Part shown: positions 1 to 7,411 of the stretch, piece by piece
Layout of the letters: each line of letters opens with the position of its first letter
Position numbering within the stretch: the first letter of the stretch is position 1
Assembly (NCBI GenBank): GCA_903835685.1
Contig: CAILNX010000028.1
Span: forward strand, 1 to 36,908
Direction: 5' to 3'
Origin: an uncultured delta proteobacterium
Lineage (GTDB): Bacteria; Desulfobacterota; Desulfovibrionia; Desulfovibrionales; Desulfovibrionaceae
DNA: 36,908 bases
Notes under the pieces: generated by a model
The model's input: the letters and a program-made list of their open reading frames with translations, nothing else
The model's database searches: none
What the model was told of the DNA's origin: nothing
Position numbers and translations under genes: made by a program

Positions 1-123
1 AATGGCGTAGCCACCAAGTATCTACCCAACTACCTGGGCTGGCGGCGTATGACCGAAAACCCAAAACGGGTGTTGACCCCTACGGGCTGGGTTCAGGCTG
101 CTTCGGGACGAACCCTCAAATGA
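1..123 (+). CDS. Transposase C-terminal fragment, IS1595-like (5' end outside window)
   Basis: Frame 1 is open from the first base and ends in TGA after 40 codons. The segment starting N-G-V-A-T-K-Y-L and containing Y-L-G-W-R-R-M resembles the C-terminal end of zinc-ribbon DDE transposases of the IS1595 family, where a GVATKYLxNYLGW-type block follows the last acidic catalytic residue. A putative terminal repeat begins at the stop codon, so the gene reaches almost to the element's right end. Whether the transposase is intact cannot be judged from here. Family assignment rests on this short block only. Confidence 0.6.
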   Translation, partial: NGVATKYLPNYLGWRRMTENPKRVLTPTGWVQAASGRTLK

Positions 124-140
124 TTAACGCGAACAGAGCC
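121..140 (-). repeat. Candidate right terminal inverted repeat of the IS
   Basis: The minus-strand sequence GGCTCTGTTCGCGTTAATCA begins at 140 and runs into the transposase stop codon. It has the GG start and CTGT core seen in IS1595-type ends. Its partner would be upstream of the window. Confidence 0.45.
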
Positions 141-174
141 TAAATTTTCATGGAATCTCATCGGAGATATTGCC

Positions 175-639
175 TTGGGACGCCCTAATCTTGGGGCGAG
201 TATGCGGGTAGAGGTCTACCGGCTGATGCAGTTCACCTTCCGCGATGTCTTGGAAAACGAGCTAGGGACACAGAAGTCCGACAAATTGTTTTACGCCTCC
301 GGAAAGCTTGCCGGGACAGAATTCTATAAAACGTTCTTCGGTCATATAAATGACTTCAACGAGTTCGTGAATGCCATGCAAACCACCCTGCGCGACCTTG
401 GCGTGGGGATTTTGCGTGTGGAAGAAGCTGACATGGAGAAAGGATCCTTTGTCCTCACCGTGGCAGAGGACTTGGACTGTTCCGGCCTGCCGGAATTGGG
501 CCACGGGGTTTGTGTCTACGACGAGGGCTTCATCGCCGGGCTAATGGAGAGCTTCACAGGCAGGCCGTACAGGGTGAAGGAAGTGGATTGCTGGTGTACC
601 GGCGGCCGCATCTGTCGGTTCACTGCGGAGCCTGAATGA
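175..639 (+). CDS. V4R domain sensor protein
   Basis: A 154-residue cytosolic protein without membrane segments. Its C-terminal half fits the V4R (4-vinyl reductase) small-molecule-binding domain: a segment reading YDEGFIAGLMESFTGRPY followed by VKEVDCWCTGGRICRF, with the family's Cys cluster at residues 139, 141 and 147. The TTG start at 175 is preceded by GGAG at 163-166 with an 8-base spacer; an ATG at 202 is the alternative. The stop overlaps the next gene by four bases (ATGA), so the two are translationally coupled and the V4R protein is probably a detachable sensor subunit for the cyclase. The ligand is unknown. The gene starts only 35 bases from the IS end, so its native promoter may have been displaced. 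Confidence 0.85.
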   Translation: MGRPNLGASMRVEVYRLMQFTFRDVLENELGTQKSDKLFYASGKLAGTEFYKTFFGHINDFNEFVNAMQTTLRDLGVGILRVEEADMEKGSFVLTVAEDLDCSGLPELGHGVCVYDEGFIAGLMESFTGRPYRVKEVDCWCTGGRICRFTAEPE

Positions 640-2294
640 GCAAGTGCCCTAGGGATCCCCTTCCAGTGGCGGAGCTAACCGCCCAGCCTGACCTGAAGCG
701 CATACTTGAGGTCCTACAGGGAGCGTTACAATTGGCCGCAGCGCCGGAAGCCCTCCCCGAGGATTTGACCAGCGTGGAAGGTCTTGCTTCCTTTTACGCA
801 CAGATCATGGATCTGCGCCTCTTCCTCTTGGGCTTGAGCCAGGGGAAGCTCCACCAGAAGCTGGGCCACAAAGGCTATCTGCCCGGGGTACTCAAGACGT
901 TCCAATCCAACCTGAAGCACCTGACCTGGCAGACGCAGATGCTGGCCGACGGCGATTTCTCCCAGCGGGTGGACTTTCTGGGCGAATTCTCAACCGCCTT
1001 CAACTCCATGGCCGTGCGCCTGGATGAGGCGTATGCCCTCACCAAAAGCATCCTCAATGTCATCGCCAGCCCCATCTTCATAAAAGATCGGGCCGGGATC
1101 TACACCGACTGCAACGATGCATTCTGCACCGCAATCGGCCGCCCCAAGGAGGAGATCATCGGCAAGGGGGTTTTCAATCTCTTCAGCGAGGAGGAAGCAC
1201 GCAAGTATTTCGAGATGGACGAGGCTCTCATGGTTGCGGACGGGGTCCAGATGTATGACTTCCGCCTCACGCGCAATAACGGCGAGCAGCGCGACGTCAT
1301 ATTCAGCAAGGCCGCCACCCACGATGTCGCTGGCCGGGTCAACGGCATCGTCGGCGTGGTCACGGACATCACTGAGCGCAACCGGACCGCCCGGGCCCTG
1401 CGCGAAAGCGAGGAGCGTTACCGCTTTCTGGCCGAGAACTCGGCTGACATCATTTGGTGGATCGACGCGGACCACCACTTCATCTACGCTAGTCCGGCCG
1501 ACGAACGCATGCGCGGCTTCCACCACAAGGAGATCCTCGGTCAGCCTGTGTGGAGCGCCATGCACCCGGACTTTGTAGCCCTCATGCAGGAGCGCTGCCG
1601 GGGCTATCTTGCCTCCATCGCGGACGCGGCAGAAGACCCCGCGCCCCTTCGCGTGGAGGTGCCGCTCCTGCGTAAAGACGGCGGTAGCATTTGGGTCGAG
1701 ATCCTCTCCAACCCCGTGCACGAAAACGACGGGAGCATCCGTGGCTTTCACCTTGTGGCCCGCGACGTCACCCTGCGCAAGGCCTACGAGGAGCAGCTCG
1801 TGTTCGTGTCCACCCACGATGCGCTTACGGGTCTTTACAATCGGGCCTATTTCGAGACCGAGTTCCAGCGCACCGCCCAGGGCCGCCAACTGCCCATCAG
1901 CGTCATCATGGCCGATGTGGACGGGCTCAAGAATATCAACGACAGCCTTGGCCACGCCGTGGGCGACGAGCTCATCAAGACTGCCGCCGAGGTCCTCAGG
2001 AAGGCATTCCGCGTCAGTGATCTGGTGGCCCGTCTGGGCGGGGACGAGTTCGCCGTGCTGCTTCCCGGCGCGGACGAGGCGGCCGTGGCCGAGTCCTTGA
2101 AACGCATATGCACGGAGATAGGGACCTGCGGCCGCCAAAACCGCCGCTTCTGCCTAAGCCTGTCCCTGGGCGCAGCCACGGCCCGGACCCCGGAGGAGAT
2201 GGAGCACTTGTTACGCAAGGCCGACCGGTGCATGTACGAGGACAAGACCGCGCACAAGACCGCCATGTGCGCAGTCCCACCTTCGGAATCATAA
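636..2294 (+). CDS. PAS-PAS-GGDEF diguanylate cyclase
   Basis: A 552-residue soluble enzyme expected to make cyclic di-GMP from two GTP. A helical N-terminal part ends in a HAMP-like stretch (about 104-134, containing LADGDFSQRV), followed by a first PAS domain (about 135-250), a second PAS/PAC (about 258-385, starting ESEERYRFLAENSADIIWW) and a GGDEF domain (about 393-545). The catalytic GGDEF is intact near residue 468, and RVSD five residues before it fits the RxxD product-inhibition site, so the cyclase should be active and feedback-controlled. No EAL or transmembrane segment is present. The ATG lies inside the V4R stop codon, indicating co-expression with that sensor. Confidence 0.92.
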   Translation: MSKCPRDPLPVAELTAQPDLKRILEVLQGALQLAAAPEALPEDLTSVEGLASFYAQIMDLRLFLLGLSQGKLHQKLGHKGYLPGVLKTFQSNLKHLTWQTQMLADGDFSQRVDFLGEFSTAFNSMAVRLDEAYALTKSILNVIASPIFIKDRAGIYTDCNDAFCTAIGRPKEEIIGKGVFNLFSEEEARKYFEMDEALMVADGVQMYDFRLTRNNGEQRDVIFSKAATHDVAGRVNGIVGVVTDITERNRTARALRESEERYRFLAENSADIIWWIDADHHFIYASPADERMRGFHHKEILGQPVWSAMHPDFVALMQERCRGYLASIADAAEDPAPLRVEVPLLRKDGGSIWVEILSNPVHENDGSIRGFHLVARDVTLRKAYEEQLVFVSTHDALTGLYNRAYFETEFQRTAQGRQLPISVIMADVDGLKNINDSLGHAVGDELIKTAAEVLRKAFRVSDLVARLGGDEFAVLLPGADEAAVAESLKRICTEIGTCGRQNRRFCLSLSLGAATARTPEEMEHLLRKADRCMYEDKTAHKTAMCAVPPSES

Positions 2295-2324
2295 CTCAGG
2301 ACCGCCCGGCGATTTCAATATGAT

Positions 2325-2336
2325 TTCGTATACGAA
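2325..2336. repeat. 12-bp perfect palindrome
   Basis: TTCGTATACGAA is its own reverse complement. It lies 30 bases after the diguanylate cyclase stop, in the 222-bp gap before the toxin-antitoxin pair. The rest of that gap shows only a short GCCGG/CCGGC hairpin (2433-2451) without a U-tract. A protein-binding site is possible, but no adjoining promoter is evident. Confidence 0.4.
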
Positions 2337-2469
2337 GAGTCGAACAGAAGACTTAACTTGCCTGAATTTAAGCAATGCCTTTTGCACTGTTTGCCGGATA
2401 CCCCCAGAGTAATCCCCAGTCGTCGTTTTTAAGCCGGTTTTCTGTTCCGGCGCTCCCTGGACTCCAGGC

Positions 2470-2500
2470 TTGACCTATTGCCCCTGAGTGACTACATGTA
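2470..2500 (+). promoter_or_regulatory. Candidate promoter and operator of the toxin-antitoxin operon
   Basis: TTGACC (2470-2475) is followed after 17 bases by TACATG (2493-2498). The -10 is weak (3 of 6), but it is embedded in the perfect palindrome TACATGTA (2493-2500), a layout typical of a site bound by a ribbon-helix-helix antitoxin for autoregulation. The predicted transcript would start close to the antitoxin ATG at 2517. Confidence 0.45.
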
Positions 2501-2516
2501 TTCAAAAGGGAGGGGT

Positions 2517-2744
2517 ATGCCCACATCCGTTCGTTTGCCGGAAGACGCCGAAAGACGGCTTGAGGCCCTGGCCAACCAGACCGGGAGGTCCAAGGCGTTC
2601 TACATCCGCGAGGCCATCATGGAGCACCTGGACGACCTTGAGGACACCTATCTGGCCCAGGCCAGGCTTGAAGCCTTAAAGGCCGGGAAAAGCCATACCG
2701 TCACGATTGAAGAGGTCATGAAGCGTTATGGCCTGGAAGGTTGA
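2517..2744 (+). CDS. RelB/DinJ-type ribbon-helix-helix antitoxin
   Basis: A 75-residue protein beginning MPTSVRLPEDAERRLEALA, the pattern of an N-terminal ribbon-helix-helix DNA-binding domain (beta strand TSVRLP, then two helices with GRSKAFYIREAI). The acidic C-terminal part would wrap the toxin. The ATG at 2517 is preferred because it follows the purine-rich AAAAGGGAGGGG and puts the domain at the N terminus; an in-frame ATG at 2478 would place the candidate promoter inside the gene. It overlaps the toxin gene by 17 bases, the usual arrangement for coupled antitoxin-toxin synthesis, and probably represses its own promoter. Confidence 0.85.
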   Translation: MPTSVRLPEDAERRLEALANQTGRSKAFYIREAIMEHLDDLEDTYLAQARLEALKAGKSHTVTIEEVMKRYGLEG

Positions 2745-3000
2745 ACTCGACCACCAGGCCGAGAAAGACTTGGACCGAATAGACCGCCAGGAAGCCCGGC
2801 GCATCCTCGTTTTCCTCTTTGAGCACGTGGCCAAGCTCGACGACCCGCGCAGCATCGGGGAAGCCCTGAGAGGCCAGCTCGGCGGGCTTTGGAAATACCA
2901 CGTGGGGGCCTATCGCATCATCGCGGATATCCAGGATGAGGATATCCTCGTGCTCGTGGCCAGGATTGGCCACAGGAGCAAGATTTACGGCGGACACTAG
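2728..3000 (+). CDS. RelE/ParE-family toxin
   Basis: A 90-residue protein of RelE/ParE size. The pattern WKVELDHQAEKDLDRIDRQ at the start, LRGQLGGLWKYHVGAYRIIA in the middle and VLVARIGHRSKIY at the end matches the family, including the GxWxYRxGxYRI-like core strand and the basic C-terminal GHR segment. RelE members cleave ribosome-bound mRNA while ParE members poison gyrase; the sequence alone does not decide between them, though GHRSKIY is commoner in RelE-like toxins. The start lies inside the antitoxin gene in another frame. No disruption is seen, so the pair looks functional. Confidence 0.85.
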   Translation: MAWKVELDHQAEKDLDRIDRQEARRILVFLFEHVAKLDDPRSIGEALRGQLGGLWKYHVGAYRIIADIQDEDILVLVARIGHRSKIYGGH

Positions 3001-3038
3001 GAATTGAAGCATCCCCCACCCCACCCCAGGCCGCACAC

Positions 3039-3076
3039 AAAGGCCCAAGAACAAGTGATGCTTGTCCGTGGGCTTT
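3039..3076. terminator. Possible hairpin between converging genes
   Basis: An interrupted hairpin: outer arms AAAGGCCCA and TGGGCTTT (one bulged G) and inner arms ACAAG (3051-3055) and CTTGT (3061-3065) around TGATG. It sits between the toxin gene and the converging LysR gene, where a shared terminator is expected. There is no long U-tract on either strand, so the call is weak. Confidence 0.35.
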
Positions 3077-3125
3077 GAAATGTCCAGGGTCCGTGTCAGG
3101 ACCAGGGCAAAGGGACCGGCCCGGT

Positions 3126-4049
3126 TCAGACCTTGGAGTGCAGGCCGACCGCGAAATCCTGGCCCCATTTCAGGGCGTATTCCCGGAACCGGGCGGCCGT
3201 GGGCAGGAACTCCCGGCCCGCGTGGTGCACCAGGTAGAAGGAGCGGTCCATATCCAGGGCCAGGTTGGAAATTTCCGTAAGCTCACCCCGGACCAGGGCG
3301 TTCTCAGCCGCCAGACGGGAGGTCACGGTGCTGCCCAGCCCGGCCATGGCGCAGCGCAGGGCCGACTCGGTGCCCCCTACCTGCACGGCCCGTTTGAGTG
3401 CCCGGGGATTGACCCCCAGCTTGTCCAGGGCCTGCTCAAAGGATTTCCGGGTGCCTGAGCCGCGTTCGCGCATGATCCAGGGCCAGCCCGTGGGGTCCCC
3501 GGCCGCAATGGCCGCCGCGTGGGCCTTGGCGAATGCGGGCGAGGCCACCACCACCAGGTGGTCCTTGAACAGGGGCTCGAAAGCCAGGTCCGAACGTTGG
3601 GCCTTGGCCCCGACCAGGCCCAGGACCACTTCGCCCTTGGCCGTGCGCTCCATGATCTGGTCCGTGTCCCCGTCCTGGATTTCCACCCGGACCTCGGGGT
3701 ACAAAGGCAGAAAACCGGACAGGATGCGGGGCAGAAGGTAGTGGGCCGGGATGGTGCTCCCGCCCAGAATGAGTTCGCCAGCCACTTTTTCGCGCAGAAG
3801 GAGCACCTCGGCCCTGGCCCGCTCCAAGGCCCGGAAGACCTCCAGAGCCCGGGCGTTCAAGGCCTCGGCTGCGGGCGTGGGCAAAACCCCCCGGCCCAGG
3901 CGGTCAAACAGGCGCACCCCGAGTTCCTCCTCCAGGGCGGCCACATGGGCGCTCACCGTGGGCTGGGACAGGAAAAGCTCCTGCCCGGCCCGGGAAAAGC
4001 TCCGCAACTCGTACACTTTGCGAAAGGCTTCCAGGCGTCGAATATCCAT
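3126..4049 (-). CDS. LysR-family transcriptional regulator
   Basis: A 307-residue regulator. Residues 1-60 form the winged helix-turn-helix (MDIRRLEAFRKVYELRSFS, then LFLSQPTVSAHVAALEEELG), followed by a periplasmic-binding-fold effector domain (about 90-295). The segment GELILGGSTIPAHYLLPRIL and the later RERGSGTRKSFEQAL resemble the selenium-metabolism-associated and CysB-like LysR group; the effector is not known. The start at 4049 is chosen over the upstream ATG because the domain begins there and GAGGTGG precedes it by nine bases. It lies downstream of the rplQ terminator on the same strand, with no divergent partner visible. Confidence 0.88.
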   Translation of the reverse strand: MDIRRLEAFRKVYELRSFSRAGQELFLSQPTVSAHVAALEEELGVRLFDRLGRGVLPTPAAEALNARALEVFRALERARAEVLLLREKVAGELILGGSTIPAHYLLPRILSGFLPLYPEVRVEIQDGDTDQIMERTAKGEVVLGLVGAKAQRSDLAFEPLFKDHLVVVASPAFAKAHAAAIAAGDPTGWPWIMRERGSGTRKSFEQALDKLGVNPRALKRAVQVGGTESALRCAMAGLGSTVTSRLAAENALVRGELTEISNLALDMDRSFYLVHHAGREFLPTAARFREYALKWGQDFAVGLHSKV

Positions 4050-4059
4050 TCTATCTATC

Positions 4060-4086
4060 CACCTCATCGAATTTTCTGATGAGATG
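4060..4086 (-). promoter_or_regulatory. Inverted repeat covering the LysR ribosome-binding site
   Basis: Arms CACCTCATC (4060-4068) and GATGAGATG (4078-4086) are reverse complements at 8 of 9 positions with a 9-base spacer; the odd pair is G-U in the mRNA. In the minus-strand transcript the second arm contains the Shine-Dalgarno GAGGTG of the LysR gene. It could be a hairpin that hides the ribosome-binding site or a dyad operator for autoregulation. Confidence 0.5.
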
Positions 4087-4090
4087 CCAT

Positions 4091-4121
4091 AAAAAAAAGG
4101 CGGGCGCAAGGCCCGCCTTTT
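4091..4121 (-). terminator. Rho-independent terminator of the ribosomal protein array
   Basis: Arms GGCGGGC (4099-4105) and GCCCGCC (4111-4117) form a perfect stem around GCAAG, extended by four A-T pairs, and are followed in the minus-strand RNA by eight U residues (4098-4091). It begins nine bases after the rplQ stop codon. The U-run on the other strand is only four long, so it works mainly leftward. Confidence 0.9.
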
Positions 4122-4129
4122 CGTAAAAG

Positions 4130-4732
4130 CTACTCTTTGGTCTCTGCGACCGGGGCCTCTTCGGCCTTGGGCTTTTTGGCCCGGGGCTTCTTGGGCTTCT
4201 CCTCGGCCGGAGCGCCTTCGGCGGCTGCGGCCTTGGGCTTGGCCTTGACGGCGCGCTTGGGCTTTTCCGCCGCATCTGCAGCGATTCCGGCCTTGGACTT
4301 GGCCTTGGGCTCGGCCTTGGGCTCGGCCTTCACGGCCTTGGCGGCCTTGGCGGGCTTCTCAGCCGTCTTCTCGGCCATCTTGGTCAGTTCGATGATGGTC
4401 ATGGGCGCGCAATCGCCAGCCCGGGGAATGGCCATCTTGAGGATGCGGGTGTACCCGCCGCCTCCGCCATTGTAGCGGGGGCCGATCTCGTCGAACAGGC
4501 GCTGGACCAACTGGTGGTTGTTCAGGAACTTATAGGCCAGGCGACGGGAATGCAGATCGTCGCGCAGGGCCAGGGTGATCAGCTTGTCCACGACCTTGGT
4601 CAGTTCCTTGGCCTTGGCCTCGGTGGTGCGGATGCGTTCGTGGGTCAGCAGCGACCGGGCCATATTGCGGAGCATGGCCGTGCGGTGCTCGTGGTTCCTG
4701 CTGAGAGCACGACCGGATTTCTTATGCCTCAT
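4130..4732 (-). CDS. rplQ: 50S ribosomal protein L17 with Lys/Ala-rich tail
   Basis: Residues 1-120 are a normal L17 core ([20 protein letters not shown] at the start, [20 protein letters not shown] near the end), the protein near the exit tunnel of the large subunit. About 80 further residues form a low-complexity tail of Lys, Ala, Pro and Glu, absent from E. coli L17 (127 residues) but common in Desulfovibrio relatives. The gene overlaps rpoA by 11 bases and is the last of the array, directly before a strong terminator. The tail is encoded partly by short tandem DNA repeats. Confidence 0.97.
   Translation of the reverse strand: MRHKKSGRALSRNHEHRTAMLRNMARSLLTHERIRTTEAKAKELTKVVDKLITLALRDDLHSRRLAYKFLNNHQLVQRLFDEIGPRYNGGGGGYTRILKMAIPRAGDCAPMTIIELTKMAEKTAEKPAKAAKAVKAEPKAEPKAKSKAGIAADAAEKPKRAVKAKPKAAAAEGAPAEEKPKKPRAKKPKAEEAPVAETKE
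4307..4330. repeat. Tandem 12-bp repeat in the L17 tail
   Basis: GGGCTCGGCCTT occurs twice head to tail (4307-4318, 4319-4330) and encodes the K-A-E-P-K-A-E-P repeat of the L17 C-terminal extension. Slippage here would change tail length without breaking the frame. Confidence 0.7.
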
Positions 4733-5759
4733 CTTTTTCTTTCCTCTTCATCCATTCCTGGTATTTTTGCTCAAAATTATCCAGAGACATGCCGAATTTC
4801 AGCCCCATGGATTCGAGCACTCTGCGAATTTCGTCCAGGGACTTGCGACCAAAGTTCTTGGTCTTGAGCATGCTGGGTTCCGTGCGCTGCACCAGCTCGC
4901 CCACCAGGCGGATATTGGCCGCCTTCAGGCAGTTGGTGGCCCGGACGGAAAGCTCCAGCTCGTCGATGCTCTTGAAGAGGTTGGGGTTCAAGTCCGAGCT
5001 TCCGGCTCCGGCCCGCTCCTCTTCCTGGGATTTGAATTCGTCGAAGTTGATGAAGACCGTGAGCTGGTCCTTGAGGATTTTGGCGCTGTAAGCGATGGCG
5101 TCCTCAGGGGAGACCGAGCCGTCGGTCCAGACTTCCAGGACCAGCTTGTCGTAGTTGGTCATCTGCCCCACGCGGGCCTGCTCCACGGTGTAGGCTACCT
5201 TGCGCACCGGAGAGAAGCTGGCGTCCAGGGCGATGGTTCCGATTTCCTTGGACAGTCCCTCGTGCATATCGGAAGGCACAAAGCCCTTGCCCATGCGGAC
5301 CTCGAGCTCCATCTTGAGCTCCTGATCCTCGGACAGGGTGCCGATGAGCCAGTCCTTGTTCAGCACGCTGACATTGTGGGTCTCTTTGATGCATTCCGCC
5401 GTGACCGGGCCCTTCTTGTTGGCATGCAGAACCAGGACGACGGGCTCCTGGGTGGTCATGGCGAAGCGGACGCTTTTTAAGTTCAGGACGATCTCGGTCA
5501 CGTCCTCAATGACTCCGGGAATGGTGGTGAACTCGTGCTGGACACCTTCGATGGTGGCCCGCACAACCGCCGCACCCTGGAGTGAGGACAGGAGCACCCG
5601 CCTGAGGGAGTTGCCTATGGTCGTCCCGAAACCCCTTTCCAGGGGCTCGCAGGTGAACCGGCCATACACGTCCGAGGAACGGGTATCGCGCACCAACTGC
5701 TCGGGCCGGACCAGTTCGGTCCAGTTGCGGGTATTGATCAGCTTTTCGCCATTTTGCAT
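4722..5759 (-). CDS. rpoA: DNA-directed RNA polymerase subunit alpha
   Basis: A 345-residue alpha subunit. The N-terminal assembly domain (about 1-235) carries [20 protein letters not shown] and [13 protein letters not shown], the dimerisation and beta/beta'-contact motifs. After a linker of roughly 20 residues ([15 protein letters not shown]), the C-terminal domain (about 265-335) has the double helix-hairpin-helix signature [19 protein letters not shown] and [13 protein letters not shown], which binds UP elements and activators. The gene lies 19 bases after rpsD and overlaps rplQ by 11, so core polymerase supply is tied to ribosomal protein synthesis. Confidence 0.98.
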   Translation of the reverse strand: MQNGEKLINTRNWTELVRPEQLVRDTRSSDVYGRFTCEPLERGFGTTIGNSLRRVLLSSLQGAAVVRATIEGVQHEFTTIPGVIEDVTEIVLNLKSVRFAMTTQEPVVLVLHANKKGPVTAECIKETHNVSVLNKDWLIGTLSEDQELKMELEVRMGKGFVPSDMHEGLSKEIGTIALDASFSPVRKVAYTVEQARVGQMTNYDKLVLEVWTDGSVSPEDAIAYSAKILKDQLTVFINFDEFKSQEEERAGAGSSDLNPNLFKSIDELELSVRATNCLKAANIRLVGELVQRTEPSMLKTKNFGRKSLDEIRRVLESMGLKFGMSLDNFEQKYQEWMKRKEKDEA

Positions 5760-5778
5760 AGGTGTGCCCTATACCTGC

Positions 5779-6405
5779 TTATTTGGAGTACAGTTCGACG
5801 ATCAACTGTTCGTTGAGCGGCAGCTGGATGTCTTCGCGAGTGGGCAGGTTCTTGACCTGACCCTTGAGGGCCGCGCCATCGACTTCGAGCCAAACCGGAC
5901 AGCCCCGACGGGCTATGGTTTCCTGGGCTTCCTTGATGACCACGGATTCCTTGTTGCGCTCGCGCACGGAAACCACGTCTCCGCCTTTGACCAGCATGGA
6001 GGGGATGGTCACCCGGCGGCTGTTCAAGGTGAACAGGCCGTGGCGGACCATCTGACGGGCCTGGTCGCGGGAGGCCGCGAAACCCAGGCGGTAAACCACG
6101 TTGTCCAGACGACGTTCGAGCAGGATGAGCAGGTTGGCGCCGGTGACGCCCTTGGCCTGGTCCGCCCGTCCGAAATACAATCTGAACTGGCGCTCCAGCA
6201 CGCCGTACACACGGCGGGCCTTCTGCTTCTCGCGCAACTGGACGGCGTAGTCGCTCATCTTCTTGCGGATGCGGCCGTGCATGCCAGGCGCATAGGGACG
6301 GCGCTCATACGCGCACTTGTCCGTGTAGCAGCGGTCGCCCTTGAGGAAAAGTTTCTGGCCCTCACGCCGACACAGGCGGCATTTGGCTTCGGTATATCTG
6401 GCCAA
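5779..6405 (-). CDS. rpsD: 30S ribosomal protein S4
   Basis: A 208-residue primary 16S rRNA-binding protein. The N terminus keeps a zinc-binding form with Cys 9, 12, 26 and 31, which S4 of many bacteria has lost. The S4 RNA-binding domain (about 98-160) reads [20 protein letters not shown] followed by [14 protein letters not shown]. In E. coli S4 represses the alpha operon by binding an mRNA pseudoknot ahead of rpsM; here the gene-free leader before rpmJ is the place to look for such a site. It lies 21 bases after rpsK. Confidence 0.97.
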   Translation of the reverse strand: MARYTEAKCRLCRREGQKLFLKGDRCYTDKCAYERRPYAPGMHGRIRKKMSDYAVQLREKQKARRVYGVLERQFRLYFGRADQAKGVTGANLLILLERRLDNVVYRLGFAASRDQARQMVRHGLFTLNSRRVTIPSMLVKGGDVVSVRERNKESVVIKEAQETIARRGCPVWLEVDGAALKGQVKNLPTREDIQLPLNEQLIVELYSK

Positions 6406-6426
6406 GTCCGATCTCCTTCTTTGGAA

Positions 6427-6816
6427 TTAGACTCTGCGACGCTTGGGAGGGCGGCAGCCGTTGTGCGGGATCGGGGTGATGTCCCTGATGAAACTCACCC
6501 GAAAACCCGCGTGGTTGATCGCGCGCATGGCCGCTTCACGGCCGGCGCCCGGGCCCTTCACATAAATCCCCACGGTACGCATGCCGTTTTCCTGGGCCTT
6601 CTTGGCAGCGTTCTCAGCCGCGATCTGGGCCGCAAAGGGCGTGCTCTTGCGCGATCCCTTGAACCCGGACTGTCCGGAACTGGCCCAGCTCACCACGTTC
6701 CCCCTCATGTCCGTGAAGGTAATGATGGTGTTGTTGAACGAGGCGTTGATGTGGGCCATCCCTACCGGGATATTCTTCTTTTCCTTCTTCTTGCCTGTGC
6801 GACGGGGTCGAGCCAT
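6427..6816 (-). CDS. rpsK: 30S ribosomal protein S11
   Basis: A 129-residue platform protein. The family signature is complete: [20 protein letters not shown] near the start, then [19 protein letters not shown], and the basic end [15 protein letters not shown]. It begins 96 bases after the rpsM stop, an unusually long gap for this array. That gap holds a small bulged hairpin in the transcript (CAGGGAA, loop CGCCA, TTCCTG) and no open frame. Confidence 0.97.
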   Translation of the reverse strand: MARPRRTGKKKEKKNIPVGMAHINASFNNTIITFTDMRGNVVSWASSGQSGFKGSRKSTPFAAQIAAENAAKKAQENGMRTVGIYVKGPGAGREAAMRAINHAGFRVSFIRDITPIPHNGCRPPKRRRV

Positions 6817-6912
6817 ACACCCTTTCTCCGATTCAATTCGCCGGACGTATCCTCAGGAATGGCGTTCCCTGGGGAGCCCTGGCGCTGTTAATGAACGGCC
6901 TAGCGCGCTTCG

Positions 6913-7284
6913 CTATTTCTTCTTCTTGCCGACTGCGGAACGACGCGGTCCCTTGCGGGTCCGGGCGTTGGTGTGCGTCCGCTGGCCGCGCACCGGAAGT
7001 CCCTTGCGATGACGCAGTCCGCGATAGCATCCGATGTCCATCAAACGCTTGATGTTCCCGGTGATGTCGCGGCGCAGATCGCCTTCCACCTTGAAGTTGG
7101 ACTCGATCTCCTTGCGGATGACATTCACTTCGTCACCGGACAAGTCGTCGGTCTTCTTGGTCCACTCGATCCCGGTGGTGTCCAGGATTTTGAGGGCGGT
7201 GGCGCGACCGATACCGAAGATATAGGTCAGCGCGACATCCAGCCGCTTGTTCTTGGGCAAATCGACACCTGCAATGCGTGCCAC
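6913..7284 (-). CDS. rpsM: 30S ribosomal protein S13
   Basis: A 123-residue head protein contacting the P-site tRNA and 50S bridges. The start [20 protein letters not shown] and the signature [20 protein letters not shown], followed by a basic tail ending VGKKKK, match the family over its full length. It lies 13 bases after rpmJ, placing rpmJ at the head of the alpha cluster. Confidence 0.97.
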   Translation of the reverse strand: MARIAGVDLPKNKRLDVALTYIFGIGRATALKILDTTGIEWTKKTDDLSGDEVNVIRKEIESNFKVEGDLRRDITGNIKRLMDIGCYRGLRHRKGLPVRGQRTHTNARTRKGPRRSAVGKKKK

Positions 7285-7297
7285 TATTGTTCCCCTT

Positions 7298-7411
7298 TTA
7301 ACCTTGACGCTGCTTGTGCCGGGGGTCTTCGCAAATGACCCTGAGCACGCCGCGGCGTCTGATGATTTTGCACTTGGAGCAAATCTTCTTCACAGAAGGC
7401 CTGACTTTCAT
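7298..7411 (-). CDS. rpmJ: 50S ribosomal protein L36
   Basis: A 37-codon gene read from ATG at 7411 to TAA at 7300-7298. The product begins [15 protein letters not shown] and ends [12 protein letters not shown]. Cys 11, Cys 14, Cys 27 and His 32 form the zinc ribbon of the C+ type of L36. Paralogues that replace this form under zinc limitation lack these residues. Its start is preceded by GGACGGGAGAGATC, a good ribosome-binding site. The 187 bases upstream carry no gene but several hairpins. Confidence 0.96.
   Translation of the reverse strand: MKVRPSVKKICSKCKIIRRRGVLRVICEDPRHKQRQG

Larger units (their letters stand above)
1..148 (+). mobile_element. IS1595-like insertion sequence, right end (truncated by window)
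   Basis: The window opens inside a transposase reading frame that stops at 121-123. Just past it, read from 140 leftward on the minus strand, is GGCTCTGTTCGCGTTAATCA, which resembles the GG..CTGT-type terminal inverted repeats of the IS1595 family. The next eight bases, 141-148 (TAAATTTT), have the length and AT-richness expected of the 8-bp target duplication that family makes. The left end lies outside the window, so neither the matching repeat nor the duplication can be confirmed. Confidence 0.5.

Noticed and set aside
990-2138. A 382-codon open frame opposite the diguanylate cyclase
   Set aside because: Shadow of a GC-rich gene; no start signal and no recognisable domain.
2325-2336. Resemblance of TTCGTATACGAA to lox-type recombination arms
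   Set aside because: There is no spacer between the arms and no recombinase gene in the window, so it is noted only as a palindrome.
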